From the NCBI GenBank assembly GCA_947652115.1, contig OX393562.1, positions 19,222,990-19,286,989 on the forward strand: a stretch of DNA of 64,000 nt. Reading direction: 5' to 3'. Both the position numbers and the translations under genes were made by a program. Positions within the stretch are counted from its first letter, which is position 1. Every line of letters begins with the position of its first letter. The notes beneath the pieces are model-generated. The model had not been told where the DNA came from. It saw only the letters and a program-made list of their open reading frames with translations, and searched no databases. The stretch comes from Blastomussa wellsi. Lineage: Eukaryota; Cnidaria; Anthozoa; Scleractinia; Plerogyridae. Below are positions 47,490 through 59,943 of the stretch, piece after piece.

Positions 47490-50400
47490 TAGTCATGGAA
47501 AGTTACAAGCTGATCACAATAGGGAGCTTACCTTCACAATTGAAGCATATTCTCCTTACTTGTACAGTAGGAATGCATGGGGTCTGTACAGTGGAATTTT
47601 ATGAGGACCGTGGCTTAGGCTAAAACAGCTTGTTAAGTCTTAGTTATTGGCATTATTTATTTATTTCCATCAGAATAGTTTATCTTTTGTCATTGATTTG
47701 TACCTATTCAAATATTTGTGTTTTAGGGGCTTCCCTGCCACAGTCTAAAGTTGTCCACAGTCTAAAGTTTACCAGATAACCCTTTATAAAAGGCAGAGCA
47801 AGACCAGATTACTATAGATAAAAAATGAGCAAAGGTTTTTTCTGCTGGAATAAATAATAAGGAACAAAAATTCTGCAAAAAAGTGTCTCTTGATCTCTTT
47901 TGTATGCCTATCACAGCACGTAAATGGAGATTTACGTAAAATTAAAGTTGACTTAAACCTGCTGAAAGCTGGTTAACCAACTTTACGCTATGACTTAAAG
48001 CTTGTTAAAGTTACTTAAATGTTCAAATGCATTTACTCAAGCTTTAATTACGAGTGTAAAGCTGGCATAAAGGTCAGCTTTAAAAAACTGAAAGGGGGCG
48101 TAAAGGAGCTAAAAGGGGACGATTACGCCAGCTCTAAGTTGGCTTTACACCGCAGTAAAGTTATCTTTTCATGCTGTGTATTGTATTACAAGTTGCCTTT
48201 ACGTTCGGTCTCCCGTGGGCCGCCGTTACGTTTTTAATGTTTTGAGATTGGTTTCCCTTGATTTTAAATTCATCGTAGAATAGTGTCAGTTTCAGCGTTC
48301 CTTGGCATTATCCAAAAACCGCTCAGGCTAGGCTTTTCAGACAAGCTTGATATCAATATTTAAATATGTTTCTATTGGCTTATCAACAGTAAATTGGTGG
48401 TTTTATGATTCTGCGCTTTTAGCGAGTGGGTTTTTGTTCAACTTTAACGCCAGATTCTATAAATAAACCATTTGACGAGGTTCCTGAAACTACCCTTCCC
48501 TCTAACATTTCCAGCAGCTCAACACTTATTGAGAAGATCAAAGCCAGCAGCTACTTTAAATTTGTAGAAACCGTTCAAATTCACAGGCGTAGTGCTTCAA
48601 CTGAACAAACTCTCTTCCTTCTCTTTCGCCGAGTCATCATTTACATGCATAACACCGGTACCCATACATGTGGAACATTGTTCAAATGAAATCATAACTA
48701 ACTTCTAAGAGTTTGCCCCTTATTTTTTCGTTAGTGGAATTTCATATACTCGAGCAGCAAATTCAAACAAATAAGAGGGCCTGGATCGGGGTACCTCGAT
48801 AACAGTAAAGAGTTAACTTTTTGGCTCTGTAACAAAAAACAATAACAGTAAATTTTATCCAGTTTCCAAAGACTATCGAGAATTTCCAAAGACTACCAAA
48901 GATGTCCGGAGACTACCGAAGTTGTCTTCACTGTTGATGAGTGATTTTATTACCGACTTTCGAAGGGCAATAAGAATTTACAATGCTAAAAGACTATGGG
49001 TTTTTCCCGAAAAACCCTCCAAACACTTGACAGTATTTTCTTCGGAAACAGTAAACATTAAAAAATTGCCCAATTTTAAAAGCAAACACTAAAAATTATG
49101 GGCAAATAACCGACACTAAACACTAGTCCCCATTCACACCTTGAATAATGATTTCGTTACCGAACTTTACCTGCATCTACCCATGAAGGTCTTTACAGAA
49201 GCCTGTTCAACTTCCTGTATTTTCTTGTGTAGTTATTTACTATCATTTACCGACACGTGGAATATTGGAACATTGTTCAAACGAAATCCTTTTTTAATAT
49301 GAAAGAGTTTAATTACTCGCACTTATTTAGTTGAGTGGTTTTAATTCACTCTACAACCAAATTCAAATAAAAAATAAGTAATTGGTCAGCACATTATTTT
49401 TATTTACCAAGAAAGGTAAGTAAATGTAAACGTATACTTGTAGTTTTACAAAAGCCAGAACTTATAGTTTGGACAGTCGGGAATTCCTAAAAAGGTTTCG
49501 TTACCAATTACTATAGCAAAAACAACTGGTATTGAGTCTAGGTTGAAGTACCGCTAGCAGAGTCGTCATCAGAACACGAAACCTTATTGTAGATATTTGA
49601 AATAAAGGCAAACCTTAGAATCTTGACTTGTGTCTTACTACTTCATATAAACAACATAACTCATTGTCCCGGACCGGTCTTTCTGCAGCGGATAGCCTCC
49701 AACGCAGGCGATCATCAAAACGAACACTGCATGGCTGAAACTTCAAGCTACCTGAAACGAACAGCTTTATTTTCATGACCATAAATACATAAGGTATTGC
49801 TAATGCTCACAACTAATTAAGAAAATTGATTTCTATTAATTTCCTGTTCGCCGATAGAAAACGATCGCGCACGCGTTGATCTTTGAAGGCAAGATTTTTG
49901 TTAATTGCTGGCTTAAAAATACCTAAACTGTTAGCTTTTGGGATGCAATCCTTTAGAGTTTCTGCTAAAACAATTAGACTACTCTATCAGCGATAGTCAA
50001 CTCGGCTGCACCTCGTTGACCATTCGTTCATAGAAAACTCGCGGGCTCGTAGTCTAATTGTTAAGTAAAATCCGTGCCTAATAATTGAGTATGTTGTGTA
50101 GTAACAAAGTACGTTAATGAATTTCATCTTCAACCTGATTAGATCCACAAGTTGGGCAGAGTCTATTAACGATTGAGATGTTATCATATCTGCCAGTTTC
50201 TATCATTAGTTTGTGAATACCTATTCTTAGTTTCACTAAATGGTTCCTTCTATTTAGCTCATACTTGTAAAGTTTCAATAACAAGAAGGCGTGTATTCGT
50301 TCTTAAACGTGTTATAAAATTCAATTTTCTTAGAGTATTGAATCGTGTATTTTTCCAGGACAGCTGCCCACCACTAGTTCTGTAACTATGTGCCGAACTG

Positions 50401-51060
50401 TGGACAATCGGAAATGTCCATTATATTCATTACAAATAAGCCTACACGGAATTAAAGGGTTTTTCTAAACACTACAGGTTTGGTTTTCAAACACAGTGAT
50501 TTAAATACGATTCTCTCCGCCTAAAAGACCTCTTAGCTTGTTATTTGATCTTCTGCCGTTGAATCATGCTTTTAAAACATCGTCGGGTTTTTGTTTACTT
50601 AAAACGCTAGTTTCCTCGACATACCATTTTTTCTACACTTTACAGTAGCGGCGTTCAGTACTTATTCAGACGATCAAAGCCAGTTACGTTTAAATAAATC
50701 AAGTCCAAACAATTTCTTAGTCCCCCAGTAACACATTGTCAAATAAGGCGTTTAATTTTCGCATGAGCCATTCTGGATCTGGAAGAGTTTTCCCTCCTTA
50801 ATTTATAGTAAGCCAGTTTTTTTCTAACAAGTTTGATAGCCAAATTCTAAGAAATAATTCAATTCTACTGCCACATATAAAGGACAGCAAATTTGTCCTT
50901 TTTATATAGTAAGAGCTTTAAAAGTTACTGCCTCTCAATATAATGTTCAAGTTTTGTTCACTTTAAGATAAAATGGCTTTAAACGTATAACAATCATTCG
51001 GAAAGAGACGGAGATAAACCTGGCAATTTGCACTGTTTGTGATGGCAAGACGTTTTCACC
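47490..51060. other. Region without recognisable gene
   Basis: The interval contains AT-rich sequence and a local repeat of TTAAAGTTACTTAAA-like motifs at 47930-48190. Open frames up to 93 codons have no support. I found no right-hand terminal repeat of the virus-like element here. Confidence 0.5.
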
Positions 51061-51066
51061 CTAAAG

Positions 51067-51365
51067 GTGGATTTCCACTTTCGCGTTATTTTTTACGTGC
51101 GTAAATAAAATTAGATACGATGTATGGGAAACGTGCGTACACGTTTACTCTAGTCGTTCATACAGTGTCTTTAAATTTTTTTACGCACGTAAACGCACGT
51201 AAAAAATTACGCGACAGTGGAAATCCACCATTAAGGTAGAGACAATCCACCATTAAGGTAGAGACAATGTATGAACGACTAGAGTAAACGTGTACGCACA
51301 TTTTCCATACATCGTCTCTAATTTTATTTACGCACGTAAAAATTTACGCGACAGTGGAAATCCAC
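51067..51365. mobile_element. Palindromic MITE, duplicated and inverted, TIR GTGGATTTCCAC
   Basis: A unit from GTGGATTTCCAC to GTGGAAATCCAC (51067-51229) is followed by a second partial unit in inverse order to 51365. Shared internal blocks are TTTACGTGCGTAAATAAAATT and TTTACTCTAGTCGTTCATAC. The short motif ATTAAGGTAGAGACAAT occurs twice at the junction. Confidence 0.75.
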
Positions 51366-53217
51366 ATTAAAGATGATAGATAGACAACAACTGGTTTGAA
51401 CAGACAGACATACATTTGTTTCAATTTGTTTTTTTTTTTTTTCAAAATAGGTAGGACTGCTCAAAATCAGTTGATAAATAAAAATAAACAGAAACCTTTG
51501 AATGGAGGGAACCACGCAAGGCAGAATATTACTCAGTAGTTCTTGTTGCCGGATGTCTGTTGCGAGATGCTCGCACCAGACGTCACTGTAACGTGAAAAT
51601 AAAACTACAAGGCCGGCACTACGGCGAAAGGCCACTTTATTTTTTTTAACCGGCCACTTTAAATATGTCGACCACTTTAAATGCATCGACCACTTTAAAT
51701 CAAGTTTTGATTTTATTTGATTAGAAAATTCTTTCAATGGTAAAGAAAAAGAAAGCAATTACCTGTGGCATTTATCTGCTCCTTACTTCAGTGGTCATAT
51801 TTCCTCCTACGCACGCGTTCTTTGCCTGGGAGAGAAACGCGTGAACGGCGCAGAGCGTCCGCGTAGGTGGTTAAGCATGTAGCCTCCTACGCAGACCCTT
51901 TTAATTTTACATAGCATGTGTACTTCTTTCAGCAAGGAGTAAAAACTGAGGCTTTCAACGTTAAAAGCTTTGCGAGGAAAACTATTTTGAATTTTATTAC
52001 CCTATTCCTGCTTCTTTCGCTTTTATTTAGCAAAGACGAATTATTTATTAAAGAGGTTTTCTTTTGGGTTTTAGTCTTTGTTTTTCCTTATTCTTCCTAA
52101 CCTGAAGTTCCAAATCTCAAAATCGATGACGTCCTTGATTTTCTCATTAAAATTTCTTCCGGGATAAAGTAAAACTACAAACAGCCCTTTTTGCAACAAG
52201 GATCGTCAAGTATACTTGTGCCCTCCTGGTGGGTCACATAGGCACTTAAGGATAAGAGAGAGATATACCTTTGTTTATGGAAGTCTAAATTTTTTAAATC
52301 GCCAAAAGCACCCACTGCTGTTTTGGGGGTGTGACTGAATTATTAACAGACTGTTAAATGGACCGTAAAATCCATGGAGTTTACTGAAGTAGATGAAATA
52401 TACTTCGCCTTCCGTTATCCCGATCACAGTCACGATCTCTTTATTTGTTCAAATCATTTTTCGAAACTAGTACTTATATTATGATCATACGTACCTCGTA
52501 CGGATATAGGAAAAGAAAATATGCGTATCAGTTAAAATATTTTACAAATGTCTCGAACCCTAAAAAAATTCAGTTCTTTTCATGAGACCGTCGAATTCCA
52601 ATAACTAGGTGTTAAGGATCCTATCCGCTTCTTACACCGAATCCCACGCACTGCCTGGCCCTTAATGAGCTATGAATTTTAAATAAACAGCTTATACACC
52701 TTTATAATCTGCGACAGCAAGACCACATCACAGTTCATATCACTGCTCCGGTAACACAGAGCTAAGATTTGGAAGAATCGAATATCCTAAGGTTAGTAGA
52801 AATTAGTACTATTATTATATGGTCGTGTCTCACGAATTTGATTGGCTAAAATCGATATTGACCGCGGTCTAGATTTTCCCATCTAGACCGGTTGCATTTT
52901 AGGGTCAGAAAGTTACAAACAAAACAGGAGCACATTGTCCAATTTTTGTCTGAAATACAAAATGGAAAATTGAAAAAGCTTGACAAGAATAAAAAGTAAA
53001 GATACGACCAAACTTTGGCAAATTTAAGTTCTGTCAGCTCGTTCAGTCTGTACTCACGACCTCGGTCAAGAATTCCCCCACACAGACCTCCAGCTCGGTT
53101 AATAAGAGCTAAGTATTACCCAAAGAAAAGTTGAATTTCCTCGGCATCTACCTGTAATTCTTTATTGCAAATAGGTTTTGGCGCCTTGTTTTTCATTCAT
53201 ACTTTTTCATTCATTCA

Positions 53218-53569
53218 TTTAACAATGAATTAGTGGATTGGAAACGCCGAAGCAAAAGCGTTCTCTCACAATATCTTGTGTTCACTTCTATGTCTCCCAT
53301 TATCTCAACATAATAATAACTTGAAGAAGCCTCGATTGTGCTCCGTTCTGTTGTAAAGCACCTAGGAAGCGGCTAGAGCACTCAAGAAGAAATTCTTTCG
53401 TGCTCTAGCCGCTTCCTGCGTACTTTACAACAGAATAGAGCACAGTTGAGGCTTCTTTATTTGTTAACTCGAACCATCTAAATTTAACAATGAATTAGTG
53501 GATTGGAAACGCCGAAGCAAAAGCGTTCTCTCACAATATCTTGTGTTCACTTCTATGTCTCCCATTATT
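53218..53569. repeat. 84-bp direct repeats flanking a 137-bp palindrome
   Basis: The block from AACAATGAATTAGTGG to TGTCTCCCATTAT occurs at 53221-53304 and 53486-53568 essentially unchanged. Between them, 53322-53458 is a palindrome with arms GAAGAAGCCTC...GCGGCTAGAGCAC. Confidence 0.8.
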
Positions 53570-54339
53570 ACAAGTTTGGAGATGTGGTTGATAATTGAAT
53601 TTCAAAGCATTTTCGCAAGCTTTGGTGTTAAACTGCAATTTTTTCGTCTAGCAAGATACAGCATGTGCATATAACTGAAAACACGTAAAGGCAAGCCCTG
53701 GTTGCAAAGAAATTAAACCATTTATTGGCGCCTTTGCGATCACACAAAGACCTCTTGATTTCTTATAAAACAGACTGCTATTTATGCTATTTGAAATTAT
53801 TAACATTTAATTTTAATTATTCTGAGAACATTACTGCTTTTTTCAGCTACTGTAATGTCTAGTTTAAGAATTTTTTTAAAAAAACGCCATTGTCTTCTGT
53901 TTGAAGAAGGGGTGAATTGACCTTAAAAATATTAATTCTAAAAAATTAGCAGAAAACGTCAAACAGGATTTTCGAAAAAGCATAAACCGGCTTGCAAATT
54001 AATAAGCTGAAAATTCTGACTATAAAAAACTGTTCTAGTTTCTAAAAATTAACTCCTTAAAAGACCCGTAAAGTATGCGAAAACCGCGCTACAACGACAT
54101 TAATATTCCGAGAAATTTGCTTAAAGGTCCTTGTTGTACGGGTGCTTTTGATTATTACGGAATGAATAGTGGCTTATTAATTTTCTTAAATTTAGGAGTT
54201 TTCACCAGGTATAACTTTAGTCTAGGAATATAAATCTTCAAGCAAGATTTTGTAAGTGATAAATGCTGTAATAGTTATATTTATTACTTCATTATATTTG
54301 TCCCTTTAGTTTCTTCTTTTTTATCTCTTTGATTGAGCC

Positions 54340-54456
54340 TTATTTTTTATGAATTATTTCCTCCTCATCTTCTCCTCTTTTTTTCTTCTTATGATTGTTA
54401 ATAATTATTGTAATCGAAATAAGTGTGAATAAAAAATCTGTCTGTCTGTCTGTCAC
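54340..54456 (+). repeat. LINE-like 3' tail ending in a TCTG microsatellite
   Basis: AT-rich sequence leads to GTGTGAATAAAAAATC and then (TCTG)n at 54436-54455. This resembles the 3' tail of CR1/L2-type retrotransposons. No ORF remains. Confidence 0.45.
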
Positions 54457-54478
54457 ATTCAATCTCATCACCAGTAAC

Positions 54479-54740
54479 CCTTGTCCCTCTGAGCCGGCTG
54501 GGCCTGTGGACGAGGAATAAGTGGCTCAAGAGAAACATGATTTGATTAGCTAGAATCTAACAAAGGGAATCAAGTCAAAATTTGCTTTCTTTTACTTGCT
54601 TGCAAACGAATTTAAATCGGCTGATGCGATTGGACTCTTTTTGTTAGATTTCGGCCAATCAAATCATGTGTCCCCAGAGGTACTTGTTCCGATTTGTTCC
54701 TAGCGCACAGGCCCAGCCGGCTTAGAGACGACAAGGGACC
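54479..54740. mobile_element. Palindromic MITE just upstream of the MACPF gene
   Basis: The left arm (CCCTTGTCCCTCTGAGCCGG, then CTGGGCCTGTG, ACATGATTTGATT, ATCTAACAAA) is matched in inverse by the right arm ending AGCCGGCTTAGAGACGACAAG. The arms are about 100 bp. The element ends about 120 bp before the MACPF start codon. Confidence 0.7.
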
Positions 54741-54857
54741 CTGGGGACGAAAAAGACTCACATTCACCTTCATCGCTACAAGTTATCCAAATAAGGAAGA
54801 AAAATTAAATGCTTTGTTCAACACTTATTCGCAGTTTGAGCCGCCTACTGAGCCGCC

Positions 54858-56288
54858 ATGTTGGCCCCCCTGGTGTTGTTCATTTGCCTGACAGTCATAT
54901 CCACATCTACTGGTGCCCCAAGCAAAACCATGGAGTTGGGAAAGGTGATAGATCTTCGAGGCACTGACCTACTAAGCGACTTTCAAGAACGCGAGAGAAC
55001 CATTTTTGAGGCTTTCTCGAAAGATTGCTTCATTGATGAAAAGAAAAAAATTCAATCCTCAAGAAAGTTCATGGAGTACTATGCAAATAGCAACGCCTTC
55101 TACTCGTCTTTGGCCACCCAATCAGAATTGGATGTATCTTTACAGTCCTCATACACTCTGGGTGTATCTCTAAGAGTTGCAACAAAGAGCATAACTTCAA
55201 AGACGGATAAGGTGAGTGGATTGTCGTTAAATGCGTTGGCAATAACCGAAAAGCTCCTGGTGAAAAGAGGCTGCTTAGAAAGTGATAAGGCCACCTTAAC
55301 GAATCAGTTTCTGGAGGACTTGGAGCTCTTGCCAGAAAAAGTTAGCAATCCCTGGGAGACTAATTCCTGGGAACCATATCATAATTTCCTGAGGGAATAT
55401 GGCTCCCATGTTATAACGTCCGTGACGCTTGGAGCAAGCTTCAGACAAATGACATTTGCGGAGAGTTCTAAATCTTACAGTGAACGAGATTTTGAGGTGA
55501 AAAGCTGCGTGTCGTTATCAGGTCCAACAGCTGTTGGAGACATCGGTTTAAAAGCTTGCACAGACGTGACTAAAGAGGAAAGATCAGAGGCAAGCAAGAT
55601 CAACACGAGTGATAAAGTGTTCGTTTTGGGAGGAAACCCAGATACCCGTAACAAACTGTTGGACCAGGAAACTAGGACAGTCGAAGAGATTCAGAAACTC
55701 TTGGGCGAAGCCAGTGAGGCACCCTCGTCTATAGAACACACCTTCTATGCGATCTGGAACATTTTACAAGGACGATTTAAAGTAGGATCACCAAACCACA
55801 TCAGAGCCTTAAACTTGGAGTACTATTATCTCGGCTTCTTGAATTATGGTTGCCCCTACATAGCAAGTGGAGACGTTAAAATTCAGAAATTCGACTTCGC
55901 CACAGGTTCCACTGCAACCTCTCCAGAATATGAGTGCTCTCTCGCCAAAGAAGGCTGTCATAGCGACAACGATTGCCATTACAAACCCGTTTGGTGTTCC
56001 TGCCATGGAGACTCGTGTGTTCGCTACCGGTCTATAACGCAAAGCAATGGGGCCAAAAAGCAAACTGCATACGCCAATTACGATTCAAATTGGAATTGGA
56101 GTGGTTGCGGTTGGAAGATCGCTGGTTCTTACTGCGATTGCTATAACAGCAATCGTGATAAGCGGCAAGTTACATGGTCAAGGCGCAGCAAAGATGCCGC
56201 AGCACATAAAGCACGTCACCTTGGTGACCACCGTGAGGCAAAGAATCAAGGACACAGGAAACCGAAACGAAAGGAAGAACGAAATTAA
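54858..56288 (+). CDS. Secreted MACPF-domain (perforin-like) protein, intronless
   Basis: The 476-residue product begins with a hydrophobic signal peptide (about residues 1-20). A MACPF domain follows, with the family signature YGSHVITSVTLGASF at residues 181-195. The two amphipathic membrane-inserting segments are expected on either side. After about residue 330 comes a Cys-rich region (CPYIASGD; EYECSLAKEGCHSDNDCHY; VWCSCHGDSCVRY), then a strongly basic tail. MACPF proteins oligomerise and form membrane pores. Cnidarians use them in venom, immunity and digestion, and the nearest known type is the sea anemone DELTA-thalatoxin/alicitoxin group. The Cys pattern and basic tail do not look like the simple EGF end I associate with those toxins, so the role is open. 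No frame lesion is seen. Confidence 0.85.
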   Translation: MLAPLVLFICLTVISTSTGAPSKTMELGKVIDLRGTDLLSDFQERERTIFEAFSKDCFIDEKKKIQSSRKFMEYYANSNAFYSSLATQSELDVSLQSSYTLGVSLRVATKSITSKTDKVSGLSLNALAITEKLLVKRGCLESDKATLTNQFLEDLELLPEKVSNPWETNSWEPYHNFLREYGSHVITSVTLGASFRQMTFAESSKSYSERDFEVKSCVSLSGPTAVGDIGLKACTDVTKEERSEASKINTSDKVFVLGGNPDTRNKLLDQETRTVEEIQKLLGEASEAPSSIEHTFYAIWNILQGRFKVGSPNHIRALNLEYYYLGFLNYGCPYIASGDVKIQKFDFATGSTATSPEYECSLAKEGCHSDNDCHYKPVWCSCHGDSCVRYRSITQSNGAKKQTAYANYDSNWNWSGCGWKIAGSYCDCYNSNRDKRQVTWSRRSKDAAAHKARHLGDHREAKNQGHRKPKRKEERN

Positions 56289-56427
56289 TCTTACACGATT
56301 TGTGATAAGTTATCGCTGGAGAGATGCAAGTATGATTAAAGAATAACAAGTAGAATGAAACATAATTTGATGTGCAGCATCGATCGGCTAGTTTGATTGT
56401 ATTAACATATATGTTTCAAAATGATGG

Positions 56428-56433
56428 AATAAA
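56428..56433 (+). promoter_or_regulatory. Polyadenylation signal AATAAA after the MACPF gene
   Basis: AATAAA lies 140 bp after the stop codon, in GATGGAATAAAAAG. It fits a short 3' UTR. Confidence 0.5.
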
Positions 56434-56554
56434 AAGTGCATCCACGCGACTAAGAGTTGTTCTTGTATGTAACAATAATTGGCTGGAATTTAACAAGGGG
56501 GATCCAATCAAATCAGCTGTTTTAAAACATCTTTCAACAAAGGGATTTGAAAGC

Positions 56555-56665
56555 GGATGATTCGATTGCAGTCCCTTTTTTAGATTCTGACCAATCAAGT
56601 AACGTGTCCCCAGAACCACTTCAGCTTGTTCTCGTGCACAGGTCCAGCCAAAGCAATTTACCTGC
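56555..56665 (+). mobile_element. Diverged copy of the 54479-54740 MITE
   Basis: GATTCGATTGCAGTCCC, then TTAGATTCTGACCAATCAAG, CGTGTCCCCAGA and GCACAGGTCCAGCC align in order with the right half of the element upstream of the MACPF gene, in the same orientation. Confidence 0.65.
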
Positions 56666-56699
56666 AATTTGCAACGCAACAAAAGTTGCACTGCAAGCT

Positions 56700-58660
56700 C
56701 CGAAAAAACGTCACGTTGAGCACCCCATTTTTGCCGCCTGCAAAGCGAAAGTTACAATAAAAGTTGAACTATCCTCTAAACGTTAGTATGCAAGTTGCTT
56801 CGTGTCAGTGACCTGTTAAGTGCAACATGCAACGCATTGTTTTTGAAATGAGCAATCAGAGAGTGTGTTGTGGAATTGTCGCTCAGATTTACAATATTCA
56901 GCGGACGCGTTGCAGGCTTCGCAGAAAAATGGCCAGAGTGTGACATCCCCTCTGCAAGTTGCAATGTTTTTCTTTCGTCATCATTGCGTTGCAAGTTGCA
57001 GGAAAACTTGCCACGAGTAACATGGCCTTAAAAGGTACAAGTGGCTCTCGGGACGGGAATGGGGAGAGGAGTGAAAATGCATGTCGTTAAAATACCGCGG
57101 GTGTTCCAGTATTGACTGTGCGAGTGGAGGTCACCGTAATCCTGTTAAGCAACCGACGCCGCTTTCTACACGGCGACGGCAACCGGATGTGATGTAAATT
57201 AAATTACTTCCAATCCACGTCTCTCCGACATGGGCAGTCGTCACGAATAGGGCCGACATTGCTTTGCTTATTTTGAGGTTGTCTTTAGGTAAAACGCGAG
57301 TTTTTAAGTGTTAAAAGAGGGTTGCTATATTCATCTATCTTATCTAATTGAATGTTTCTGTCTCTTTAAATGCAGTATAAGTATAGTTTCAATACAATCT
57401 CGGACAGAACTGTTGACACACTTAAAGTGTACCTATAACCCAAAAAATGTTTTTTACGCTAAAACAAAAGTACTTATTATTTGAAGCAATTGGTCGTACA
57501 GGACAGTTAACAAATATCCAGTAAATGGTTACCAAAGCTCAGTATCGTTACGTTCTGAAAGAAAGCCGGGTGAATTGCAAGCCCCACGAAGCAACAATGA
57601 GAAAGTGAGGAGGGAGGGTAGAAGATATTTTTACGCGCTGCTAAGTCAGGACGTTCGCGAAAAGTGTATGGTATTCGTTTGTCTCAACTAGTTCTGTGAT
57701 GAGTACTAGTCTGAATAGTTTTCTTGAGTCTGCAGCTTAACCTGAGTCACTTAACCTTAGTACTCTAACCGAGGTTTTTACACAAGCTTCCCGTAAGTGG
57801 AAAGGATGCGCGTAAGGAAGTACGTAAACACGAAAAGTTTCCGTTTTGAACAAGGTTGTAGCTTTGTAAATTCTCGTCACTAAATGAAGCAAGTAGGATT
57901 CAAGCACTTGTTTCATCTCGTTTGTGCCCTATGCATTTTACGTCTTTTCTCAAATAACTACTGAGCATGAACTGAATTAACGTTAACGGAAGTATTTTGT
58001 TTACCAATAACCTCATCTCGGGGGATAATCTGTGGCGAATCGGACTTTTTCCGTTTCCGTTTTCCTTTTTCTTTAGTATTTACATTTTCCTTTTTTCATT
58101 ATTTCTTCATACGAACCTGAAAACTAAAACAAAAAAAATGTCATCGTCGTGAAAAGTGGGGGGGGGGGGGGCTGAAGCCCCCCCAGCCCCCCAGGCTCCG
58201 CCGTCCCTGTCGTGTGAGTAAATTATTGACAAACGGTTACTGGCAGATGGAATTATACTCACTTACCAGCTCACCAGCCCAGTAAAGATAGAAAAGTCCC
58301 TTTTTCTATAAATCAACTCATTTCCTTTTTATTATGTACGGACATTTGAAAGGAAAGGGTAACAGTTCACTTGCAAATTTTTGCAGGCTATAAAACTGTG
58401 AGATTTCTCCATTAAACTGTTTAATTTCAAGAGCCTTACGTTCAGGGGCCTATCTTATTTTCTACACCAATTGACCCACGAGCTAACCTTTAATGAGCTA
58501 AGAATTTTAACCAGTACTGGCATGACTTATATTCTGTGACTGAAAACAACTACAGCTGATATATCAGTGCCTCGCAACACGGAACTAAAAACTTGGCAGA
58601 ATCGAACATAGTGTAAGGTATGTTGAAGAACATATTTAGCTCAAACCGTAACTTAATAAT
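56700..58660. other. Region without recognisable gene
   Basis: Unique-looking sequence with a G homopolymer and CCCC runs at 58158-58192. No ORF with support, no clear terminal repeats. Confidence 0.45.
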
Positions 58661-58794
58661 AAACGAATCACTTTAAGAAGCTTTGCTTTTTTGCAAGAAA
58701 AAGAGCCCGCGATTTCAACGTTGCTTGAAAACGTTTCTTGTTCAAGAAAGAATAGTGTTTGTTTCCGGAATGACATGTAGTCAACGCGGGACAC

Positions 58795-58893
58795 AGGCAG
58801 CCCACGCGAAACTCACGCGTGGGCTGCCCACGCAGTACACATGCAGCCCACGCGAGACTTGTGCAGCCCACGCGGGACACAGCAAGCCCACGC
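58795..58893 (+). repeat. Degenerate minisatellite with unit (G)CAGCCCACGCG
   Basis: GCAGCCCACGCG or a close variant occurs at least four times at spacings of about 18-22 bp, with one inverted unit (CGCGTGGGCTGC). The unit is GC-rich in an AT-rich setting. The open frames across it are by-products. Confidence 0.75.
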
Positions 58894-59553
58894 GTATGAA
58901 TCGAGAAAAAGTACTTAGTCATAGTTTTAGAGTTGTTTCACTAAAACTGCAGAAAAATCCCCGTGAAAGTGTCCCTTTAATTTAATATATTTCCGGAATG
59001 GCATGTTCCTGCGAAAAACACACTGGTGGACATTATGTAGCCTGCATAGCTGGCGAGAATGGTTTGTTTGAGCGGTAGAGCATGTACAATGGACGTTTTC
59101 CAAAACCTCAAGCCAATACAAGGAATCCTAAAACCTACCAGTCACAACTGTGTATATATGTGAACTTCAAAAAGCAAGACTTACCTTTTCAATGAAATTA
59201 CACAAAACTTCATCTTCACTGCACTGAGCATGGCGAGAAACTGACTCGCCCCAGGTCTTATCGTGCACAATATACACTTCTACCCAGCTCTCCACAACTT
59301 TCTCGACCCAACATGTTGTTCCGGAAACGAAGCACTATTCCCTTTTGAAATAGATCATTGTTGACAATGTGATGATGAAATTGATGATTAAATAACAGGA
59401 CACTCTCTGAAAAAATGGTGTCGATTTGTTACTTTTTTACTGTGATAAAAACAGACTTAATAAGCGGAAGAAGAAAGTCAGTGATTGGGGAATGAACAGT
59501 CATCATTTTCTTGAATTCAAGCTTTGATGCAAAACGAAAAATATAATTTCTCT

Positions 59554-59943
59554 GCAAATAACAAGGCAATGCAGTTGAAATTTGCAACCTTATTGTTCCC
59601 TAAGAAATACACCACGTGGTGCCTATTTTGATGTTTTTATGACAACACTCTTGTTTCCAGTCTCTTTCCTCTTTGAATGTATTATTGCCATTTGCGGCTC
59701 TGAAACAAAATACATACACCTATTCGAAACATACAATGTCCATATTGCACTAGGATTCCTTATCACTATTTAGGAAGTGGATGATGTTTGGTTAAGATCT
59801 AAAACAGTACTTGTCACCGCCGCCTAAAAGAGATCTGGAACCAAACGTTTTGCCATAGCAACATCAAAATAGGCACCGTGCGGTGTATTTCTTAGGGTAC
59901 AATACTCATGCCAAGTTTCAACTGCATTGCTTTATTATTTGCA
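59554..59943. mobile_element. Palindromic MITE, 390 bp
   Basis: The left arm, GCAAATAACAAGGCAATGCAG, TGAAA and CCCTAAGAAATACACC, then GGTGCCTATTTTGATGTT, is matched in inverse at the right end with few changes. The interior has no supported ORF. Confidence 0.75.
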
